Origin: Streptococcus anginosus subsp. whileyi MAS624
Lineage (GTDB): Bacteria > Bacillota > Bacilli > Lactobacillales > Streptococcaceae
DNA length: 64,000 nucleotides
Assembly: GCF_000478925.1 (NCBI RefSeq)
Contig: NZ_AP013072.1
Location: 164,501 to 228,500, forward strand
Reading direction: 5' to 3'
The notes under the pieces are model-generated. The model saw nothing but the letters and a program-made list of their open reading frames with translations. It did not search any database and had not been told where the DNA came from. Positions 23,524 through 32,276 of this stretch are shown here, piece by piece (within the stretch, counting starts at the first letter, position 1; each line of letters begins with the position of its first letter). Both the position numbers and the translations under genes were made by a program.

Positions 23524-26391
23524 ATGTCAAATTCTAAAACTCATGGTCATGGTACTATTAAGAAGCTCCGTACTGGTGCTGTGGTATCTGTATTGGCTTT
23601 GTCGTCTGTATATGGGGTATCTACAACGGTAAGTGCGGATGAGGTAGGTACAGGTGCTAAGGAGAGTATTGTTAAAACTGTAGAGAATCCTGATGCTAAG
23701 AATGATGCCCCTGTTGCTAAAGTAACAGAACAGCAAGTAACAGAAGCTAAGTCTCAAGCGGATACTGCAAATAAGGCTGTGGAAGCTCAACAAGGGGTAG
23801 TTACTCAGGCTGATACGGCTGTTAAGGGTGCTGACCAAGTTGTTACGAATACAGCAAATCAGATTAAAGAAGTAGAAACAGTTACACCTGCTAAGGTTGA
23901 TGAAGCTAAACAGGCAGCTCAAACTAAATCAGATGAGCTTGCTAAGGCTGAGGACTCCGTTAAGTCTGCTGAACAGAGTCAAGCTGATACTGCTAAAAAG
24001 GTAGCAGACCAAACAACAGTAGTTAATCAGGCTGAGGCTAATGCTAATAAAACTGCAAGTGCTGTGGCTGATGCTCAGAAGAAGGTAGCTGACCTTTCTA
24101 AATCAACAACTGATACTACTAAGTTGCAAAAAGATGTTGATGACCTTACTAAGAAGGTAGCTGACGACCAAAAAGCCCTAGAAACAGCTAAGCAGTCTTT
24201 GGATACTGCTAAGTCTGATGAAGCTAATAAAGCTAAAGCTATTGAAGATGCTAATAAAGCAGTTAATGATGCAACTAAAACTGAAGCTTCTGCTAAGCAA
24301 ACTTTAGATACTGCTAAATCCGCTGAAGCTGATTCTACTAAGAAAGTAGAAGACGCTAAAAAAGCTCTTGATGTAGCTAAAGCAGGTACTACACAAAAAG
24401 TACAAACAGGAACTAAAACTGTAACAACTGGTGGTAAGGCAACCCTTAAGGACGGAGTAGCTAAATCTGAATTGTTTGAATCAAATGGGGTAGTAACTTC
24501 TGATGCTTACTTAAAAGCTATTAAGGCTTTGGCAGAGGGTAGAGGCTCTTATGCTGATGTTCGTAAAGCTATTGCTGATGGTGTAGAGAATGTTCCAGGA
24601 AGTTCTTTAGCTGATATTGCAGCACCTAATCGTTTAGTATTTAAAAGTTGGAAAAGTAACTACAATCCGCAATTCTCTAATACAGATTCCACGACTAAGG
24701 TATCAGTTCATGATTTGACAGATGAGCAGTTAACTGATTTAGCTCTGTTCTATACTGCTGTGGTTAATGACTTGCGTTCTAAGGTTGGTACAGAACCACT
24801 TAAAGTAACTAAAGAGAGTGTAGCAGCTACTAAACAAGCACTAAAAAATTTGTTTAATAAAACATTCCCTGCATATAACAATATGTCTGAAGCAGAACTC
24901 AAGGCTAATGGTTTCTGGGGACCAGAGTCTATTAAAAAAGTAACAGAATCAAATCAAACTCAAGAACACTTAGATGCTGTTCAAGGTTCAGGAAAACTTT
25001 TAAATGGTGTAGTAGCTAATCAAGTACAGTACCAAGGGCATAATGGTGCTTATCAGACTATGGCTGATTTAAAGGCTAATTTGCTTGCTTTTGTAGGAAA
25101 CATGCTCTACGGTTCCACTGGCACAGGTTCTAATGTATCAACAGCAGGTACTTCACGTGATAATTTTTCAGATGCTCTTGCTTTGCTTGGTCTTAGTGGT
25201 AACTACAACTCAGCTGGGGTAGGTGTAGACTTCTATACAACATTTAATGGTCTGGGGTACTCTGCACCAGCAACTTATGCTTTGATGCTAAACACTAATG
25301 GAGAGGCTATCGACAATCCTTATCAGACTTTAACAGGTGGAAAAACAGAGGTTGTTCCTGTTTATGAAACAAAAACCATTGTAGATGAAAAAGCAGTAGC
25401 TAAAGCTCAATTAGCTTACGACACAGCAGTAAAAGCAGACCAAGATGCTAAAGCTAGGTTGGCTGAGGCTCAAACTAAGTACGATACTGCTATGAAGGCT
25501 TTGGCAGATGCTCAAAAACAACTCTCTGACTTGCAATCGGGTACAGTAGATATTCCTGCTCTTGAAAAAGCGGTAGTAGATGCACAAGCACAGTTAGATG
25601 CGGATAAGGCATCATTGCAATCTGCTAAGGAAACACTTGCAGTAGCTAAGGCTAGTGCGATTGATAAAGCCAATGCTCTTTCTAAGGCTCAGGCTGAACT
25701 TGTAAAAGCTAAAGCAGAAAATACTAAAGCTCAACAAGCTCTTACACAAGCTAAGGAAGAACTAGAAGTACTTACCAAAGCTAATGGGGTAGCTAAACAG
25801 GCTGTTGAGTCTGCGACAGCTAATCGTGACAAAGTAAAAGTTCTTGCTGATGAAGCTAATAAAAAGGCTAAAGACCTTGAAACAGCTTTAACTAACAAAC
25901 CAGCTGTACTTAAAGAACTCAATTCTAAACTTGCAGAAGCTCAAACTAAGGCAGCAGCAGCTCGTGCAGAGCTTGAAACTGCTAAAGAAGCACTTTCTAA
26001 GTTGCAGGCAACAGCTAAAGAAAAGGTTGCTAAGTACAATGAATTAGCTAAACTTAAAGCTGAACAAGATAAGGCTGAAGCTGATGCTAAGCGTTTGCAA
26101 GATTTGAAAAATAAGGCTAATGAAATCCGTAAAAACGGCGGTCAACCTAAAGAAGTTCTTGATGCTAAAGGTAATGTTGTAGATGTTGTTGATGCAGCGG
26201 TTAAAGAAGTGCCTACTAACTCTAAGGTAGTTCCTACTAATTCTAAGGTAGTTCCTGTAACTTATTCAAGGGTTGAAAGAAGCAAGCAACTACCAAACAC
26301 AGGCTCAAAAAGATCTATACTTGGTTTACTAGGACTTAGCCTGCTAGTAGGTCTAGGATTGGGATATAAAGGAAAACATAGAAGAGGATAG
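23524..26391 (+). CDS. LPXTG surface protein of SEC10/PgrA type
   Basis: About 955 residues. The start at 23524 (MSNSKTHGHGTIKKL) has AAAGGAG before it. A signal peptide ends near VSA-DE (residue 38). Two long Ala/Lys/Asp-rich coiled-coil regions (about residues 60-300 and 640-880) flank a globular domain (about 320-620) with SAP/CAP-like content. The end is a sortase signal: LPNTGSKRSILGLLGLSLL and a basic KGKHRRG tail. Architecture matches SEC10/PgrA proteins, known from enterococcal plasmids and streptococci as surface exclusion or adhesion factors. On a mobilizable element it could reduce entry of a second copy or aid attachment. Control by the divergent XRE gene is likely. Confidence 0.85.
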   Translation: MSNSKTHGHGTIKKLRTGAVVSVLALSSVYGVSTTVSADEVGTGAKESIVKTVENPDAKNDAPVAKVTEQQVTEAKSQADTANKAVEAQQGVVTQADTAVKGADQVVTNTANQIKEVETVTPAKVDEAKQAAQTKSDELAKAEDSVKSAEQSQADTAKKVADQTTVVNQAEANANKTASAVADAQKKVADLSKSTTDTTKLQKDVDDLTKKVADDQKALETAKQSLDTAKSDEANKAKAIEDANKAVNDATKTEASAKQTLDTAKSAEADSTKKVEDAKKALDVAKAGTTQKVQTGTKTVTTGGKATLKDGVAKSELFESNGVVTSDAYLKAIKALAEGRGSYADVRKAIADGVENVPGSSLADIAAPNRLVFKSWKSNYNPQFSNTDSTTKVSVHDLTDEQLTDLALFYTAVVNDLRSKVGTEPLKVTKESVAATKQALKNLFNKTFPAYNNMSEAELKANGFWGPESIKKVTESNQTQEHLDAVQGSGKLLNGVVANQVQYQGHNGAYQTMADLKANLLAFVGNMLYGSTGTGSNVSTAGTSRDNFSDALALLGLSGNYNSAGVGVDFYTTFNGLGYSAPATYALMLNTNGEAIDNPYQTLTGGKTEVVPVYETKTIVDEKAVAKAQLAYDTAVKADQDAKARLAEAQTKYDTAMKALADAQKQLSDLQSGTVDIPALEKAVVDAQAQLDADKASLQSAKETLAVAKASAIDKANALSKAQAELVKAKAENTKAQQALTQAKEELEVLTKANGVAKQAVESATANRDKVKVLADEANKKAKDLETALTNKPAVLKELNSKLAEAQTKAAAARAELETAKEALSKLQATAKEKVAKYNELAKLKAEQDKAEADAKRLQDLKNKANEIRKNGGQPKEVLDAKGNVVDVVDAAVKEVPTNSKVVPTNSKVVPVTYSRVERSKQLPNTGSKRSILGLLGLSLLVGLGLGYKGKHRRG

Positions 26392-26395
26392 GAAA

Positions 26396-26839
26396 ATGAG
26401 TAACACAAGAAAATTTTTAAAAGAATTTATCAGATATAATTTATCCATTAGAGGTTTTGCTGTAATGAATCAAGGAAATTATTTGAAAGCAACAAAAGGT
26501 AAAGAAAAATTTAGAATTTTACCAGTAACTAGAACAATTCCGATAGATTCTGAAACCACTACAGTTGAAGCAAACTATGATTCTGTTAAGAAATTCCAAA
26601 AATACCATAATGAAAAGTATATTGATTGTATTGCTTATGGAATAAGTAAAGTTTCAGATAATGAGATTAAGGGGCTTGAATTATTTATAATTCCTATTGC
26701 AGAATTTGAGAAATATGTCCAACCTGACCAGAAAACAGGGGATGTTCTATCTAGAGCTTCTAATCACTATCATTACAATTATGCAAAATATAGTCACCCA
26801 ATCAATGAGCTTATTCATAGCTCTTGGATAAGCAAGTAA
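26396..26839 (+). CDS. 147-residue protein of unknown function, end of element
   Basis: A soluble mixed alpha/beta protein (FIRYNLSIRGFAVMNQGNYL, FRILPVTRTIPID, YIDCIAYGISKVSDNEIKGL, ELFIIPIAEFEKYV). The start lies 5 bases after the surface-protein stop with AGGA in that gene's end, so it is co-transcribed. The order of a helix, strands and a central Asp/Cys segment vaguely resembles small nuclease-like folds, but the catalytic residues cannot be pinned down and I assign no function. A terminator hairpin follows. Confidence 0.5.
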   Translation: MSNTRKFLKEFIRYNLSIRGFAVMNQGNYLKATKGKEKFRILPVTRTIPIDSETTTVEANYDSVKKFQKYHNEKYIDCIAYGISKVSDNEIKGLELFIIPIAEFEKYVQPDQKTGDVLSRASNHYHYNYAKYSHPINELIHSSWISK

Positions 26840-26849
26840 AAAAAGAAAA

Positions 26850-26878
26850 ATCTTCTTACATGGTGTAGGAAGATTTTT
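26850..26878 (+). terminator. Terminator after surface-protein operon
   Basis: AAAATCTTCTTAC and TGTAGGAAGATTTTT pair around ATG; T-rich end. From here to 27115 there is no gene, only the element's right end with the 22-bp repeat. Confidence 0.7.
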
Positions 26879-27000
26879 ATATTCCACAAATGATTGAAAA
26901 GACTATGCTATTCTACTTATTTTTAGGAATGAAAAAAGCCCTAAGAATCTTCTAGGACTTCTCATTCTTCGATTGTTGACTTTCTTTTTTATTTCAAAAA

Positions 27001-27022
27001 AGGTTGCCAAAAAGGTTGCCAT
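27001..27022. repeat. Subterminal direct repeat, right copy
   Basis: Identical 22-bp copy of the sequence at 16959-16980, about 94 bp inside the attR core. Confidence 0.75.
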
Positions 27023-27115
27023 AGAACTGATTTCAAATGTTTTGTAATGAAATTCAATATTTCAAAAATCGCATGAAATCAAGGTTTTCAGCATGTACTG
27101 AAATGTAATGAAACC

Positions 27116-27132
27116 TTATTTAACTTCTGTAA
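27116..27132. repeat. attR core repeat (end of rpmG)
   Basis: TTATTTAACTTCTGTAA, identical to 16860-16876. Confidence 0.85.
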
Positions 27133-27265
27133 ACACTACATGTTTACGTAATTTTGGTGAGTATTTTTTCAATTGAAGACGGTCTGGAGTGTTGCGTTTG
27201 TTTTTAGAAGTAAGGTACAAGCGTTCACCAGATGCTTTGTGTTCAAGTGTGATATTTACGCGCAT
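27116..27265 (-). CDS. rpmG: Ribosomal protein L33 (zinc-independent form); integration target
   Basis: A 49-residue L33 ([20 protein letters not shown] ... [17 protein letters not shown]). It lacks the two CxxC pairs of the zinc-binding form. The gene is intact; its last 15 bases form the att core of the element, so integration restores the coding end. It follows rpmF by 15 bases. It was identified by sequence, although too short for many gene finders. Confidence 0.95.
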   Translation of the reverse strand: MRVNITLEHKASGERLYLTSKNKRNTPDRLQLKKYSPKLRKHVVFTEVK

Positions 27266-27280
27266 GATAGCTCCCTTCTA

Positions 27281-27463
27281 TTATTCTGCTGCTGCAGCTT
27301 TGGCGATTTTACGTCCTTTGTAGTATCCTTTGAGGGATACACGGTGAGAACGTGAGTAATCTCCAGTAGTTTCGTCAAAATGTACAGATGGAGCTGTAAT
27401 TTTGTAGTGAGTGCGGCGTTTGTTTTTCTTCGCTTTTGAAGTGCGACGTGCAGGTACTGCCAT
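27281..27463 (-). CDS. rpmF: Ribosomal protein L32
   Basis: A 60-residue L32 with the start at 27463 ([20 protein letters not shown]) behind AAGGAG; the longer frame upstream is not translated. Residues [20 protein letters not shown] replace the zinc-binding Cys pairs of other L32 forms. Gene pair rpmF-rpmG is the usual streptococcal order and faces away from hisS. Confidence 0.95.
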   Translation of the reverse strand: MAVPARRTSKAKKNKRRTHYKITAPSVHFDETTGDYSRSHRVSLKGYYKGRKIAKAAAAE

Positions 27464-27691
27464 TTTCTTTATTCTCCTTTTAATATAAGTTCGATTCAAT
27501 CTCTTTGATTTTCATCAACTGTAATAGTATATCAAAAAAAATTTGTAAAGTAAAGTTACTTGACAGATTTTCTTTTATTTTTTGGAAAAGGGCAGAGCAT
27601 GCTAGCTTTTTAGAGAAAATATACCGAAACAGTCCTCAAAATCTGTTACTTGTGGTAAAATAATTATATTATATGAATGAAGAGGAAAGCT

Positions 27692-28972
27692 ATGAAATTA
27701 CAAAAACCGAAAGGGACTCAGGATATTCTCCCTCAAGAGTCTTTCAAATGGCAATATGTAGAAGAATTTGCTCGCAAAACATTTAAAAAATATCATTACG
27801 CAGAAATTCGCACCCCACTATTTGAGCATTATGAAGTGATTAGTCGTTCTGTTGGAGATACGACTGACATTGTAACCAAAGAAATGTATGATTTTTATGA
27901 CAAAGGCGACCGTCATATCACATTACGCCCAGAAGGAACAGCACCAGTTGTGCGTTCTTATGTGGAAAATAAACTCTTTGCCCCAGAAGTCCAAAAGCCG
28001 GTGAAACTTTATTATATGGGTTCTATGTTTCGTTATGAGCGTCCACAGGCAGGGCGTCTGCGTGAGTTTCATCAGATTGGTGTAGAGTGTTTTGGATCCA
28101 ACAATCCTGCGACTGATGTGGAGACAATCGCCATGGCAGCTCAATTTTTCAATGAAATTGGTATTCAAGGTGTAACGTTGCAGTTGAATAGTTTGGGGAA
28201 TGCGGAGAGTCGCGCCGCTTATCGTCAAGCATTGATTGATTATTTGACGCCGTTGAAAGACAGTCTTTCTAAAGATAGTCAGCGTCGTCTGGAAGAAAAT
28301 CCTCTCCGTGTGCTAGACAGTAAGGAAAAAGAAGATAAACTCGCTGTTGAAAATGCACCCTCTATCCTGGATTATCTAGATGAAGAAAGCCAAACTCATT
28401 TTCAAGCTGTGCGTTCGATGTTGGAATCACTGGGAATTCCTTATGTTATCAATACCAATATGGTCCGCGGATTGGATTATTACAATCACACGATTTTTGA
28501 ATTTACTGCAGATGTAGCCGGTAATGAACTGACTATTTGTGCAGGCGGTCGTTATGATAGCCTTGTTGCTTATTTTGGTGGACCAGAGACGGCTGGATTT
28601 GGCTTTGGGATGGGCGTAGAACGTCTGCTCCTCGTTCTTGAAAAGCAGGGTGTAGCCTTGCCGCTGGAGGATAGCTTAGACGTTTATGTTGCAGTTTTGG
28701 GAGACGGTGCTAATAATAAAGCTTTGGAAATTGTACAAGCACTTCGTAAGCAGGGATTTACAGCTGAACGTGATTATTTAAATCGTAAGTTAAAAGCGCA
28801 ATTCAAGTCAGCAGATACTTTCTCTGCTAAGACTTTGATAACTCTTGGTGAAAGTGAGATTGAAAGCAATCAAGTTACCATCAAAAACAATCAAACTCGT
28901 GAAGAATTGACAGTCAGTTTAAATCAGATTCAAAAAGATTTTCAAACAATTTTTGAACAACTGGGGTTTTAA
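27692..28972 (+). CDS. hisS: Histidyl-tRNA synthetase
   Basis: A 426-residue class II aminoacyl-tRNA synthetase. Start at 27692 ([20 protein letters not shown]) behind GAGGAAAG. Motif 1 region, motif 2 ([20 protein letters not shown]), the HisA motif [11 protein letters not shown] and motif 3 ([15 protein letters not shown]) are all intact, and the C-terminal anticodon domain follows. No T-box is seen in the 228-base upstream region. It charges tRNA-His in the cytoplasm. Confidence 0.97.
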   Translation: MKLQKPKGTQDILPQESFKWQYVEEFARKTFKKYHYAEIRTPLFEHYEVISRSVGDTTDIVTKEMYDFYDKGDRHITLRPEGTAPVVRSYVENKLFAPEVQKPVKLYYMGSMFRYERPQAGRLREFHQIGVECFGSNNPATDVETIAMAAQFFNEIGIQGVTLQLNSLGNAESRAAYRQALIDYLTPLKDSLSKDSQRRLEENPLRVLDSKEKEDKLAVENAPSILDYLDEESQTHFQAVRSMLESLGIPYVINTNMVRGLDYYNHTIFEFTADVAGNELTICAGGRYDSLVAYFGGPETAGFGFGMGVERLLLVLEKQGVALPLEDSLDVYVAVLGDGANNKALEIVQALRKQGFTAERDYLNRKLKAQFKSADTFSAKTLITLGESEIESNQVTIKNNQTREELTVSLNQIQKDFQTIFEQLGF

Positions 28973-29052
28973 TTTAAAAAGGGAGAAAGCCAGTCGAATG
29001 GCTTTTTTCTCTCATAACATAGTAGAATGTTGAAGTAGAAGTGGAGAGAACA

Positions 29053-29259
29053 ATGAAAAAAATAATCATTCCGTCTGTAATTCAGTTTCTAATTGTTTTT
29101 TTGATTATAGGAGGAATTGCCTATTTTGTAAGAGGGGATTTCTTTTTTCGGTTTTTAGCACCGATTTTTGGCTTGGCAGCAGGGCTATTGCGCTTAGCAT
29201 CAAGTTATGTGGTCAAGGTTTTGCATCCTGAATTATATGACAAAGAAAGTAAGAGGTGA
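29053..29259 (+). CDS. 68-residue membrane protein
   Basis: Start at 29053 (MKKIIIPSVIQFLIVFLIIG) behind GGAGAGAAC. Two hydrophobic segments are visible, the second being FFFRFLAPIFGLAAGLLRLA, followed by a charged tail ending YDKESKR. The function is unknown. It lies between hisS and aspS, all in one direction; a short hairpin with a T run separates it from hisS. Confidence 0.65.
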   Translation: MKKIIIPSVIQFLIVFLIIGGIAYFVRGDFFFRFLAPIFGLAAGLLRLASSYVVKVLHPELYDKESKR

Positions 29260-29378
29260 GTCGTCATCTTCTTTTGTAAAAATATTACGTTAAGATATGA
29301 AGATTTTGAAAAGCATGTCTTCTTTTTCATCGCTTTTGTGGTAAAATAGTAAAAGAATTAAAAGTTTGGAGAATAAAA

Positions 29379-31133
29379 ATGAAACGTTCAATGTATGCCG
29401 GGCGTGTTCGTAGTGAACATGTTGGTCAAAAAATCACTTTGAAAGGTTGGGTGTCCCGTCGTCGTGACTTGGGAGGACTGATTTTCATTGATTTGCGTGA
29501 CCGTGAAGGCATAATGCAGCTAGTTATCAATCCTGAAAATGTGGATAAAGAAGTCATGAAAATCGCTGAAAGTTTGCGAAGCGAATATGTGATCGAAGTG
29601 ACTGGAAAAGTAGAAGCCCGTACGCAGGCGAATGATAAATTGGCAACGGGAGCTGTTGAATTACACGTGGAGCATTTGACAGTTCTCAATACGGCTCAAA
29701 CGACTCCATTTGAAATCAAAGACGGTATTGAAGCAAATGATGATACCCGTCTCCGTTACCGTTATTTAGACCTTCGTCGTCCTGAAATGTTGGCAAATTT
29801 GAAATTGCGGGCTAAGGTAACACATTCTATCCGCAATTACTTGGATGAGCTTGAATTTATTGATGTGGAAACGCCGTTTCTTACTAAGTCAACTCCAGAA
29901 GGGGCGCGTGATTATTTGGTACCAAGTCGAGTGAACCAAGGTTATTTCTATGCTCTGCCACAAAGCCCTCAAATTACCAAGCAACTGTTGATGAATGCTG
30001 GATTTGATCGGTATTATCAAATTGTAAAATGCTTTCGTGATGAGGATTTACGTGGAGACCGTCAACCAGAGTTTACACAGGTTGACTTAGAAACTTCTTT
30101 CCTATCTGATCAAGAAATCCAAGATATTACAGAAGGCTTGATTGCTCGAGTGATGAAAGAAACGAAGGGGATTGAGGTTACACTGCCATTCCCACGAATG
30201 AAATATGATGATGCAATGGCTCTGTATGGAAGTGATAAGCCAGATACACGTTTTGAGATGCTATTGCAAGACTTGACAGAACTTGTCAAGGGAATTGACT
30301 TTAAAGTTTTCTCAGAAGCACCAGCCGTTAAAGCTATTGTTGTGAAAAATGCAGCTGACAGCTATTCGCGAAAAGATATAGATAAGTTGACAGAGCAAGC
30401 AAAACAGTATGGAGCAAAAGGACTTGCTTGGGTGAAAGTGGCATCAGGTGAATTAAATGGCCCAGTTGCTAAGTTTCTGAAAGACTTGACAAGTGACTTG
30501 ACAGATGCTTTGCAGCTTGAAGACAATGATTTGGTTCTTTTTGTAGCGGATACACTGGAAGTTGCCAATGCATCCTTGGGAACTCTTCGTGTTCGTCTTG
30601 CAAAAGATCTAGACTTGATTGATGAATCGAAATTTAATTACCTTTGGGTTGTGGATTGGCCAATGTTTGAATGGTCGGAAGAAGAAGGTCGCTATATGAG
30701 TGCGCACCATCCATTCACTCTTCCACAAGCAGACACAGCTCATGAATTAGAAGGTGATTTGAGCAAGGTTCGTGCTATTGCTTATGATATTGTCTTGAAT
30801 GGTTATGAATTGGGTGGTGGAAGTCTTCGTATTAACCACAAAGATTTGCAAGAACGAATGTTTAAAGCCCTTGGTTTTTCTGAAGAAGAAGCTACTGATC
30901 AATTCGGTTTCTTGCTAGAAGCAATGGATTATGGTTTTCCACCGCATGGTGGACTGGCAATTGGGCTAGATCGTTTTGTCATGTTGCTGGCTGGTGAGGA
31001 AAATATCCGCGAAGTGATTGCTTTCCCTAAAAACAACAAAGCAAGTGATCCAATGACTCAGGCACCAAGCATAGTTGACGCCAAACAACTTGAAGAATTA
31101 AGTTTACAAGTAGAAACTCATGAAGAAAAGTAA
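29379..31133 (+). CDS. aspS: Aspartyl-tRNA synthetase
   Basis: A 584-residue class II synthetase of the bacterial type. N-terminal OB-fold anticodon domain ([20 protein letters not shown]), motif 1/2 region ([38 protein letters not shown]), the bacterial GAD insertion (about 290-420) and motif 3 ([16 protein letters not shown]) are all present. Its stop overlaps the yitT start by 14 bases, so the two genes share a transcript. Confidence 0.97.
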   Translation: MKRSMYAGRVRSEHVGQKITLKGWVSRRRDLGGLIFIDLRDREGIMQLVINPENVDKEVMKIAESLRSEYVIEVTGKVEARTQANDKLATGAVELHVEHLTVLNTAQTTPFEIKDGIEANDDTRLRYRYLDLRRPEMLANLKLRAKVTHSIRNYLDELEFIDVETPFLTKSTPEGARDYLVPSRVNQGYFYALPQSPQITKQLLMNAGFDRYYQIVKCFRDEDLRGDRQPEFTQVDLETSFLSDQEIQDITEGLIARVMKETKGIEVTLPFPRMKYDDAMALYGSDKPDTRFEMLLQDLTELVKGIDFKVFSEAPAVKAIVVKNAADSYSRKDIDKLTEQAKQYGAKGLAWVKVASGELNGPVAKFLKDLTSDLTDALQLEDNDLVLFVADTLEVANASLGTLRVRLAKDLDLIDESKFNYLWVVDWPMFEWSEEEGRYMSAHHPFTLPQADTAHELEGDLSKVRAIAYDIVLNGYELGGGSLRINHKDLQERMFKALGFSEEEATDQFGFLLEAMDYGFPPHGGLAIGLDRFVMLLAGEENIREVIAFPKNNKASDPMTQAPSIVDAKQLEELSLQVETHEEK

Positions 31134-32055
31134 GATTTACAAACGATTGCGTTATTATTTGCGCCGTCTAGCCTATGATTTTAAGTTGATACGAGTACTT
31201 AAGAGTATTTCTCGTGAGAAGTACGATGAAAAGATTTCTGCTTCGCTCATTTATGGTTTTCTATCTGCGGTTGCAGTGAATCTTTTCTTTCAACCGGGAC
31301 ATGTTTATTCAAGTGGTGCGACTGGATTGGCACAGATTTTAGCTGCTTTAAGTACACGTTTTTTAGGATTTACTATTCCGGTTTCTGTGACTTTCTACCT
31401 CATCAATATCCCGCTGATGATTTTGGCTTGGTATCAAATTGGGCACAAGTTTACGGTATTTACTTTTATAACCGTTTCCATGAGCTCGCTGTTTATCCAG
31501 TTTGTTCCTGAAGTGAGTTTAACAAATGACCCGATTATCAATGCCTTGTTTGGTGGGGTCATCATGGGAATGGGAATCGGCTTTGCTTTGCGTTCCAATA
31601 TTTCTAGTGGTGGGACGGATATTGTCAGCTTGACAGTTCGGAAGAAAACCGGCAGAAATGTGGGAAATATTTCCTTTATGGTCAATGGCATGATTATGAT
31701 TATTGCCGGTGTGACTTTCGGCTGGAAATATGCACTATATTCGATGATTACGATTTTTGTGTCAAGCCGTGTGACAGATGCAGTCTTTACTAAGCAAAAG
31801 AAGATGCAGGCGATGATTATTACCAGTCATCCCGAAGAAGTTGTTGATAAAATTCATAACAAATTGCATCGTGGTGCAACCATGGTTAATGGTGCAGAAG
31901 GAACTTACAATCATGAAAAAAAGACTGTTTTGATTACAGTCATTACGCGTGCTGAATTTAATGAATTCAAGCATATCATGCGAAAAGTAGACCCGCATGC
32001 TTTTGTATCGGTAGCGGATAATGTTCACATTCTTGGACGTTTCGTAGAAGAATAA
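31120..32055 (+). CDS. YitT-family membrane protein
   Basis: A 311-residue protein with five to six membrane helices ([76 protein letters not shown]) and a C-terminal DUF2179 domain ([37 protein letters not shown]). The family is widespread in Firmicutes and of uncertain function. Its start lies inside the end of aspS. A strong terminator follows. Confidence 0.9.
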   Translation: MKKSKIYKRLRYYLRRLAYDFKLIRVLKSISREKYDEKISASLIYGFLSAVAVNLFFQPGHVYSSGATGLAQILAALSTRFLGFTIPVSVTFYLINIPLMILAWYQIGHKFTVFTFITVSMSSLFIQFVPEVSLTNDPIINALFGGVIMGMGIGFALRSNISSGGTDIVSLTVRKKTGRNVGNISFMVNGMIMIIAGVTFGWKYALYSMITIFVSSRVTDAVFTKQKKMQAMIITSHPEEVVDKIHNKLHRGATMVNGAEGTYNHEKKTVLITVITRAEFNEFKHIMRKVDPHAFVSVADNVHILGRFVEE

Positions 32056-32095
32056 AACATCAGATTGGTTCGTTTAGCCAATCTGATGTTTTTTG
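32055..32095 (+). terminator. Terminator after aspS-yitT
   Basis: AAACATCAGATTGG and CCAATCTGATGTTT form a 14-bp stem, followed by TTTTG. Confidence 0.85.
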
Positions 32096-32142
32096 TTATA
32101 TGACTTGCAGTCTGTCTCGCGGTCTTCGGTGCGGGACAAATA

Positions 32143-32272
32143 GAGGCTGGGCAAAAACAAGCATAAAAGCAAAAAGGCTTAGAATCTGGTTTAAATAAAT
32201 CTTGATTTTAAGCCTTTTATAATGTCGTTGATTATCTATTTCTGATTAAAAATGGTGTTTTTGCCCAGCCTC
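32143..32272. repeat. Nested inverted-repeat intergenic element (GAGGCTGGG family)
   Basis: GAGGCTGGGCAAAAAC (32143-32158) and GTTTTTGCCCAGCCTC (32257-32272) are perfect complements at the two ends; inside, AAAAAGGCTTA pairs with TAAGCCTTTTA. The outer arms match the GAGGCTGGGACAAA sequences at 47376 and 63223-63369. It abuts the pulA stop and may act as its terminator. Confidence 0.75.
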
Positions 32273-32276
32273 ACGA

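Larger units (their letters stand above)
16860..27132. mobile_element. Integrative mobilizable element in the 3' end of rpmG
   Basis: A 10.27-kb element bounded by 17-bp direct repeats, one of which is the end of rpmG. Genes from the left end: tyrosine integrase, excisionase-like HTH, MobT/Rep_trans relaxase (frameshifted), oriT-like hairpins, FtsK/TcpA-like coupling ATPase, a membrane-anchored protein, a 98-residue protein, then rightward a 254-residue unknown, a leftward XRE regulator, an LPXTG coiled-coil surface protein and a 147-residue unknown. There is no VirB4/VirB6 mating-pair machinery, so it must borrow a helper ICE for transfer; the MobT plus TcpA pair fits mobilizable elements related to Tn916/ICEBs1-type systems. 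rpmG remains intact. Confidence 0.85.

Noticed and set aside
23527-23922. 131-residue Ser/Cys-rich minus-strand frame
   Set aside because: Shadow of the repetitive Ala/Lys coiled-coil coding sequence of the surface protein.
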